Below, piece by piece: positions 44,442 through 48,405 of a DNA stretch of 48,405 nt (position 1 is its first letter; each line of letters begins with the position of its first letter). Under the pieces are notes generated by a model. It saw only the letters and a list, made by a program, of their open reading frames with translations. It was not told the origin of the DNA and did not search any database. This stretch comes from Pseudomonadota bacterium (GTDB lineage Bacteria; Desulfobacterota; Desulfobulbia; Desulfobulbales; Desulfurivibrionaceae). The stretch covers positions 1-48,405 of the forward strand of contig JAHJRQ010000026.1 of NCBI GenBank assembly GCA_018830485.1. Reading direction: 5' to 3'. The position numbers and the translations under genes were made by a program.

Positions 44442-44468
44442 TCAAGCCGGCGGGAGGGATGCCGATAT
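44442..44468 (+). promoter_or_regulatory. Sigma-28 (FliA) promoter of the fliD operon
   Basis: TCAA (44442-44445), exactly 15 bases, then GCCGATAT (44461-44468), against the core TAAA-N15-GCCGATAA: the -10 matches seven of eight and the -35 core three of four. It lies about 50 bases before the fliD ATG at 44527, directly after the fliC terminator. Confidence 0.75.
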
Positions 44469-44526
44469 GTATAGTGGGTAAAGAAGGGTTTGTTTCGTCT
44501 GGAATGCGGTTTGAAAGGATTCTCCC

Positions 44527-45906
44527 ATGGCAACAGGCACGATTTCATCGCTCGGAGTTGGCTCCGGTCTTGAGCTGCAAGGCATGCTAGAGCAGTTGCG
44601 CGCTGTGGATGAGCAGTTGATCAATCGCAAAAAAAGCGAGGTGACAACGATTGAGTCCCAGCTCAACGAGTTCACTGTGGTCAACAACAAGCTGCTGACC
44701 ATGAAGAGCGCGGCGCTCAACCTCTCCCTCTCCTCCACTTTTATCTCCAGAACCGTTTCCAGCTCAAGCGAAAGCGTACTCGCCGCCACGGTGGCTGACG
44801 GCACCGCTGTTCAGTCCACCCCGGTGATCGTTGACCGGATAGCCACCAAGAGCACTTGGCTGTCGGATGGCAAGGCGGACTCAACTACCAGCGTCAATAC
44901 CACCGGAGTCAGTCAGAATTTCATTTATCGGGTGGACGGGGTGGATGTTGCCGTGGCGGTGCCGAATGCAACCACGATGAGCGGCCTGGTGACCTTGATC
45001 AACAATGGCACGGGCAACCCCGGGGTGACAGCTTCCCTGATCGATGATGGTTCCGGGGTGACGCCATATAAATTGGTGTTGAAATCGAATGAAACCGGCA
45101 GCGATCAGGAGATCAGCATTACCGCCCAGTTGCCGGATTTGACCATGACCTTGCAGGGACAGACAGGAGTCAATCTCAACGCCCAGGTCACCGTTGACGG
45201 CGTTTCCTACCAGCGTCAGAGCAACGCCATCAGCGATGTGCTGACCGGGATTACCCTCACCCTCAAGGACGCAGGAGCATCCACCGTTTCGGTGGTCAAC
45301 AACGACACAGCCATCAAAGAGATGGTTGTGGCCTTTGTCACCGCATACAACGATGCGGTGCAGGAAATATCCAAAAATACCGGATATGACGAGACAACCG
45401 AAGATTTCGGCATTCTGGCGCGTACCACCTTGCGGGATCTGCCCTATGCCCTGCAGAATATCATGACGGCTTCGGTCAAGGCGGACAGCGTCGGGCTGGT
45501 GACGACCATGTTCGATCTGGGCCTTGAGTTCAATCGGGACGGCACCATCAGTATCGACGAAACCACGCTGTCCGCGGCCATTGCCGGAGCGCCGGGCAGC
45601 GTTTCCGCCTTTTTCCTGGGCGATGAGGAGGCGGGTATCACGGGGCTTGCCGACACGGTAAATGAGTATCTCCGGGAAGTGACCGGCGGGGGCGGGCTGG
45701 TTGAGGCGGAAAAATCCGCGGCCCAGACCCGCATTGACGATCTTCAACTGAGAATCGAAACCGAAACCGAACGGCTTGATAAGCGGTATGAGATTTTGAC
45801 CAAGCAGTTTGTCGAATTGGACCGGTACATGAGCCAGATGAAGTCCATGGGCAGTTACCTGACCGGGCAGTTTGACAGCTTGGGCAGCATGCTGTCAAAA
45901 AAGTAG
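44527..45906 (+). CDS. fliD: Flagellar filament cap protein FliD
   Basis: The 459-residue protein caps the growing filament and folds flagellin in place. It has the FliD_N start (ISSLGVGSGLELQGMLEQLRAVDEQLINRKKSEVTTIESQLNEF) and the FliD_C coiled end (RIDDLQLRIETETERLDKRYEILTKQFVELDRYMSQMKSMGSYLTGQFDSL). It is about normal length. AAAGGA lies seven bases before the ATG. First gene of fliD-fliS-fliT-like-flaG. Confidence 0.95.
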   Translation: MATGTISSLGVGSGLELQGMLEQLRAVDEQLINRKKSEVTTIESQLNEFTVVNNKLLTMKSAALNLSLSSTFISRTVSSSSESVLAATVADGTAVQSTPVIVDRIATKSTWLSDGKADSTTSVNTTGVSQNFIYRVDGVDVAVAVPNATTMSGLVTLINNGTGNPGVTASLIDDGSGVTPYKLVLKSNETGSDQEISITAQLPDLTMTLQGQTGVNLNAQVTVDGVSYQRQSNAISDVLTGITLTLKDAGASTVSVVNNDTAIKEMVVAFVTAYNDAVQEISKNTGYDETTEDFGILARTTLRDLPYALQNIMTASVKADSVGLVTTMFDLGLEFNRDGTISIDETTLSAAIAGAPGSVSAFFLGDEEAGITGLADTVNEYLREVTGGGGLVEAEKSAAQTRIDDLQLRIETETERLDKRYEILTKQFVELDRYMSQMKSMGSYLTGQFDSLGSMLSKK

Positions 45907-45959
45907 CGGGGAAGTGGAAGCCGTTTTTAAGCAATTTCAACCTGAAAAGGAGGGTGCGC

Positions 45960-46505
45960 ATGGTTGGGCAAAAAGCGCTGGATGCCTATCGGACGACGGA
46001 AAAGCAGGGGGAAATTTCGCCTGTGAAGCTGATCCACATGCTGTATGAGCGGGTGCTCGTGCATCTGGCGCTGGCCGAGGAAGGGATCCGGGAGCAGGCG
46101 CCCAAGAAGCGAGGGGAGAATCTGGGCAAGGCCATTGCCATTATCACCGAGCTTCAGGCCTCGATCAAATCCGAAGACCATTCCGAGGCCGCCCGGTTTT
46201 TGCGGGGTTTGTATGGGGCAATCCTGGCAGAGCTGCCCAGGGTTTCGATATCCCAGGACGTGAAGGTGCTGCGCCAAGCCAGGTCTTACCTGGAGCGGCT
46301 CAAGCAGATTTGGGAAGAGACCGCCATGCGGGAGTCGGCCGTCGAGCTGAATTCCACCAATGATGCAGCAGGGGCGGTGGATGAGGAGGTTGCGGTCAAG
46401 GCTGCAGCCGCGAGCCCGATTGTTGCGCCACGGGCTGGCAAACGGTTGGATTATGAGGTCTCTCAGCCACAGATGGCTGCGGGCGGGCTTTCTGTTTCCA
46501 TCTGA
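45960..46505 (+). CDS. fliS: Flagellin export chaperone FliS
   Basis: The 181-residue protein has the FliS core (QKALDAYRTTEKQGEISPVKLIHMLYERVLVHLALAEEGI, ...LQASI, LYGAILAEL). It has an extra tail of about 55 residues (after ETAMRESAVEL, Ala/Val-rich), longer than the usual about 130-residue FliS. It keeps flagellin unfolded for export. The start is ATG 45960, after AAGGAGG. Confidence 0.9.
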   Translation: MVGQKALDAYRTTEKQGEISPVKLIHMLYERVLVHLALAEEGIREQAPKKRGENLGKAIAIITELQASIKSEDHSEAARFLRGLYGAILAELPRVSISQDVKVLRQARSYLERLKQIWEETAMRESAVELNSTNDAAGAVDEEVAVKAAAASPIVAPRAGKRLDYEVSQPQMAAGGLSVSI

Positions 46506-46519
46506 ATCAGGTGCGTGCG

Positions 46520-46948
46520 ATGAAGATGCCGGATGCGTCGGAAATACGGGGTGATGTGTCCCCTGCCGGAATGCTGGAGAATTTTGCCCAGGCGGCGGAA
46601 AATTTTTCTGCCATGCAGCAGGAGCATCGGGACGCCCTTGCCGCCGGAAACTGCACTGATGTTTTTTCCTGGCGGCAGAGCAGGGAACAGGCCTTCAGGG
46701 GGTTGGTTCGGATGCTTGAGAATGTCGCTGCCCGAGGGTGGGATAACCCGGGAGGTGTCGTTCGTGTCCGAGAAATCATGGAGAAACTGCTGGCAGGGGA
46801 GGACGCGTTGCAAAAACTCATCCTGGCCCGCCGGTTGAAAGTTCAGGAGCAGCTCCTGGCAATGCGCAAGGGAAAGGAAGCATTGCAGGGGTACAATATG
46901 AACAAGGGCCTGGTTCCCCGGCCCAGATATCTCAGCAGTAGAATGTAG
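46520..46948 (+). CDS. FliT/FlgN-like putative flagellar chaperone
   Basis: The 142-residue helical protein lies between fliS and flaG, the usual place of fliT. The C-terminal half (EKLLAGEDALQKLILARRLKVQEQLLAMRKGKEALQGYN) has the heptad spacing of FliT/FlgN chaperones, but the family match is by pattern only. The start is ATG 46520 in place of the GTG at 46511. The basic end NKGLVPRPRYLSSRM may be the partner-binding tail. Confidence 0.7.
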   Translation: MKMPDASEIRGDVSPAGMLENFAQAAENFSAMQQEHRDALAAGNCTDVFSWRQSREQAFRGLVRMLENVAARGWDNPGGVVRVREIMEKLLAGEDALQKLILARRLKVQEQLLAMRKGKEALQGYNMNKGLVPRPRYLSSRM

Positions 46949-46980
46949 GGGAAAATGGAAAAAACGGGTGGAGGTATGTC

Positions 46981-47385
46981 ATGGATGTCAGCGTAAATAC
47001 CGAAATAAAGGGAGTTGGCGTAACGGTAACACCTGCGGCGGTGGAAAGGGAAGACCGGGTGAAACCCCAGGTGACTCCGGTGGCCAAGGGCGGGGACTCG
47101 TCCCGTTCGGCCTTGGGGGAAAAAGAACTGCATTCCAAGGCGCAGGCGAAGCCTGCCGACGCCAAGGAAATTGCCAAGGCGGTGGAGGAGATGCAGCAGC
47201 GCCTCGATGCCCTGGGCAATACCCGGCTGAATTTTAGGGTGCAGGAAAAGCCAAACGAAGTCGTGGTGCAGGTCACGGACAGGCAGAGCGGCGAGTTGGT
47301 GAGGCAGTTCCCCTCGGAAGAGGCGCTTAAGCTCCGGGCAAAGTTGCAGGAATTGACCGGCCTGCTTTTTGACGAACAGGCTTAA
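46981..47385 (+). CDS. flaG: FlaG-family flagellar protein
   Basis: The 134-residue protein has a variable start and the FlaG domain from about 60: AVEEMQQRLDALGNTRLNFRVQEKPNEVVVQVTDRQSGELVRQFPSEEALKLRAKLQELTGLLFDEQA. FlaG affects filament length. GGAGG lies six bases before the ATG. Last gene of the fliD operon. Confidence 0.9.
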   Translation: MDVSVNTEIKGVGVTVTPAAVEREDRVKPQVTPVAKGGDSSRSALGEKELHSKAQAKPADAKEIAKAVEEMQQRLDALGNTRLNFRVQEKPNEVVVQVTDRQSGELVRQFPSEEALKLRAKLQELTGLLFDEQA

Positions 47386-47538
47386 GTCCCCGGTTCTGTA
47401 GCCGATGCTTCGCATGCGTTGCTCGCTCATCCCTTGAAAAAAAGAAGCGGACGGGCAATGGACGCTAGAGGTGCGTCCGGAGATTTCTGGGCATGCCATC
47501 CCTACCCCTGATTTTCCCTTCGAAATAGTTCTATAAAG

Positions 47539-47582
47539 AAAAGCGTCTTCGCGTCAGGAATCTGGCGGCACGGCGCTTTTTT
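47539..47582 (+). terminator. Probable terminator between flaG and sat
   Basis: AAAAGCGTC (47539-47547) pairs with GGCGCTTTT (47572-47580), with one wobble pair, around a weaker inner region, and is followed by more Ts. The 47386-47719 gap holds this, the sat promoter and nothing else I can support. Confidence 0.6.
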
Positions 47583-47608
47583 GTTTTTTCGCGGATGACT
47601 TTTTTTGC

Positions 47609-47637
47609 TTGACAATCATTTGGCCCTCTCGTATACC
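47609..47637 (+). promoter_or_regulatory. Sigma-70 promoter of sat
   Basis: TTGACA (47609-47614), 17 bases, then TATACC (47632-47637): perfect -35 and four of six at -10. A direct repeat TTGTGCA-A-TTGTGCA (47664-47678) lies in the leader of about 75 bases. It does not match the TTGTGA-N8-TCACAA Rex site, so I assign no regulator. Confidence 0.8.
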
Positions 47638-47719
47638 TGATCGTCAAACTGAATCCGTGTTCATTGTGCAATTGTGCATTCTTTCAATATTTTTATCATT
47701 ATAACAAGGAGACTCGATC

Positions 47720-48405
47720 ATGTCTAAGTTAGTCGCTCCCCATGGTGGAAAAGGTCTGGTATGCTGTCTGTTGCATGGCAACGAGCGTACCGCTGAGCAG
47801 GAAAAGGCCAAGGGCCTGAAGAAGATCAAGATCAGCGCCCGCGCCAAAGGCGACTTGATCATGATGGGCATCGGCGGCTTTTCTCCGCTGAATGGCTTCA
47901 TGAACAAGGCTGACTGGAAGGGCGTGGTTGAGAATTTCACCATGGCTGACGGCACCTTCTGGCCCCTGCCCATCACTCTGGACGTATCCAAGGCCGATGC
48001 CGATGCGATCAAGGTCGGCGACGAGGTTGCCCTTGAGGCTGACGGCGAGATCTACGCCACCATGAAGATCTCCGAGAAGTTCGAGATGAGCGAAGCTGAC
48101 AAGAAGTGGGAGTGCGAGAAGGTATTCAAGGGCGAAGGCGAAGAGTCTGCCGACGACAAGTTCTGGAAGATCGCCATGGAAGATCATCCGGGCGTCAAAA
48201 TGGTTATGGCTCAGAAGGAAGTGAACCTGGCCGGACCGGTAAAGGTTCTCTCCGAGGGCGAGTATCCTGCCAAGTACAAGGGCGTGTACCTGACTCCCGC
48301 TGAAGTACGCGCCATGTTCGAAGAGCGCGGCTGGTCCGACGTTGCTGCCCTGCAGCTGCGTAACCCCATGCACCGCTCCCATGAGTTCCTGGCCAAGATC
48401 GCCAT
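47720..48405 (+). CDS. sat: Sulfate adenylyltransferase (ATP sulfurylase), N-terminal part (cut by window edge)
   Basis: 228 complete codons from ATG 47720 (AAGGAG eight bases upstream) run off the window. The PUA-like N-terminal domain has [19 protein letters not shown] and [17 protein letters not shown]. The catalytic domain begins with the ATP-sulfurylase motif [11 protein letters not shown] near the edge (QxRNPxHxxHE of the family). Sat activates sulfate to APS in dissimilatory sulfate reduction, or runs in reverse in sulfur oxidisers. The separate strong promoter and highly biased codons suggest high expression. The following aprBA genes, if any, would be outside the window. Confidence 0.9.
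   Translation, partial: MSKLVAPHGGKGLVCCLLHGNERTAEQEKAKGLKKIKISARAKGDLIMMGIGGFSPLNGFMNKADWKGVVENFTMADGTFWPLPITLDVSKADADAIKVGDEVALEADGEIYATMKISEKFEMSEADKKWECEKVFKGEGEESADDKFWKIAMEDHPGVKMVMAQKEVNLAGPVKVLSEGEYPAKYKGVYLTPAEVRAMFEERGWSDVAALQLRNPMHRSHEFLAKIA

Noticed and set aside
47664-47678. TTGTGCA direct repeat in the sat leader as a Rex site
   Set aside because: The known Rex site is an inverted TTGTGA...TCACAA; this is a direct repeat with different bases.

Overview
The window looks like a chromosomal piece of a motile, flagellated sulfur-cycle bacterium. A Desulfobulbales-like member of the Desulfobacterota is my best inference. The reasons are a sulfate adenylyltransferase gene (sat) with its own strong promoter at the right edge, a CheX-type rather than CheZ-type chemotaxis operon, a legionaminic-acid flagellin glycosylation island, and many small dispersed palindromic repeats. 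No 16S gene or other definitive marker is present, so the taxonomic call is an inference.

Layout. (1) 1-5.7 kb is an accessory islet read on the minus strand: an oxidoreductase cut by the window edge, a GmrSD-like DUF262/DUF1524 protein with a RAMA-like tail, remnants of a duplicated MntA/HepT module, and three compact toxin-antitoxin pairs (HigBA, MazEF, ParE-type). (2) 5.9-13 kb is mostly housekeeping on the minus strand: a HisH-HisF fusion, a radical SAM protein with a nucleoside deaminase, an SDR protein with a degenerate active site, and a LysM lytic transglycosylase. Two small plus-strand genes and several repeats are interspersed. (3) 13.5-21.2 kb is one plus-strand chemotaxis operon, cheA-cheW-cheR-cheD-HDOD-cheY-cheX-cheB, without a receptor gene. 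(4) 21.2-27 kb is mixed: an O6-alkylguanine-DNA methyltransferase, a D,D-carboxypeptidase, a 5-formyl-THF cyclo-ligase-like protein, a tatC split by a frameshift at a 9-T run, VapBC, and a small coiled-coil protein.

(5) 27-41.1 kb is a 12-gene minus-strand operon. It starts with a Maf-type flagellin glycosyltransferase and continues with an apparently complete CMP-legionaminic acid pathway (LegB, LegC, LegH-like, LegI, LegG, PtmE, LegF). An amidination module (PtmG/WbpG-like amidotransferase with dedicated HisF and HisH paralogues) follows, and a B12-binding radical SAM enzyme comes last. A near-consensus sigma-54 promoter precedes maf, and a sigma-28 promoter lies inside the operon before ptmE. 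(6) 41.4-47.4 kb is the divergent flagellar filament locus: fliC (888 codons, with a roughly 410-residue Ser/Thr/Gly-rich repeat insert), fliD, fliS, a FliT-like gene and flaG. fliC and fliD have sigma-28 promoters, and the fliC leader carries hairpins suggestive of CsrA control. (7) sat runs off the right edge.

How it fits together: the best-supported system is a flagellin modification island. The operon is predicted to make an amidinated, and possibly further radical-SAM-modified, legionaminic-acid-type sugar. Maf would attach it to the unusually long repeat-bearing flagellin encoded next door. Alternative sigma factors would time the expression of both sides.
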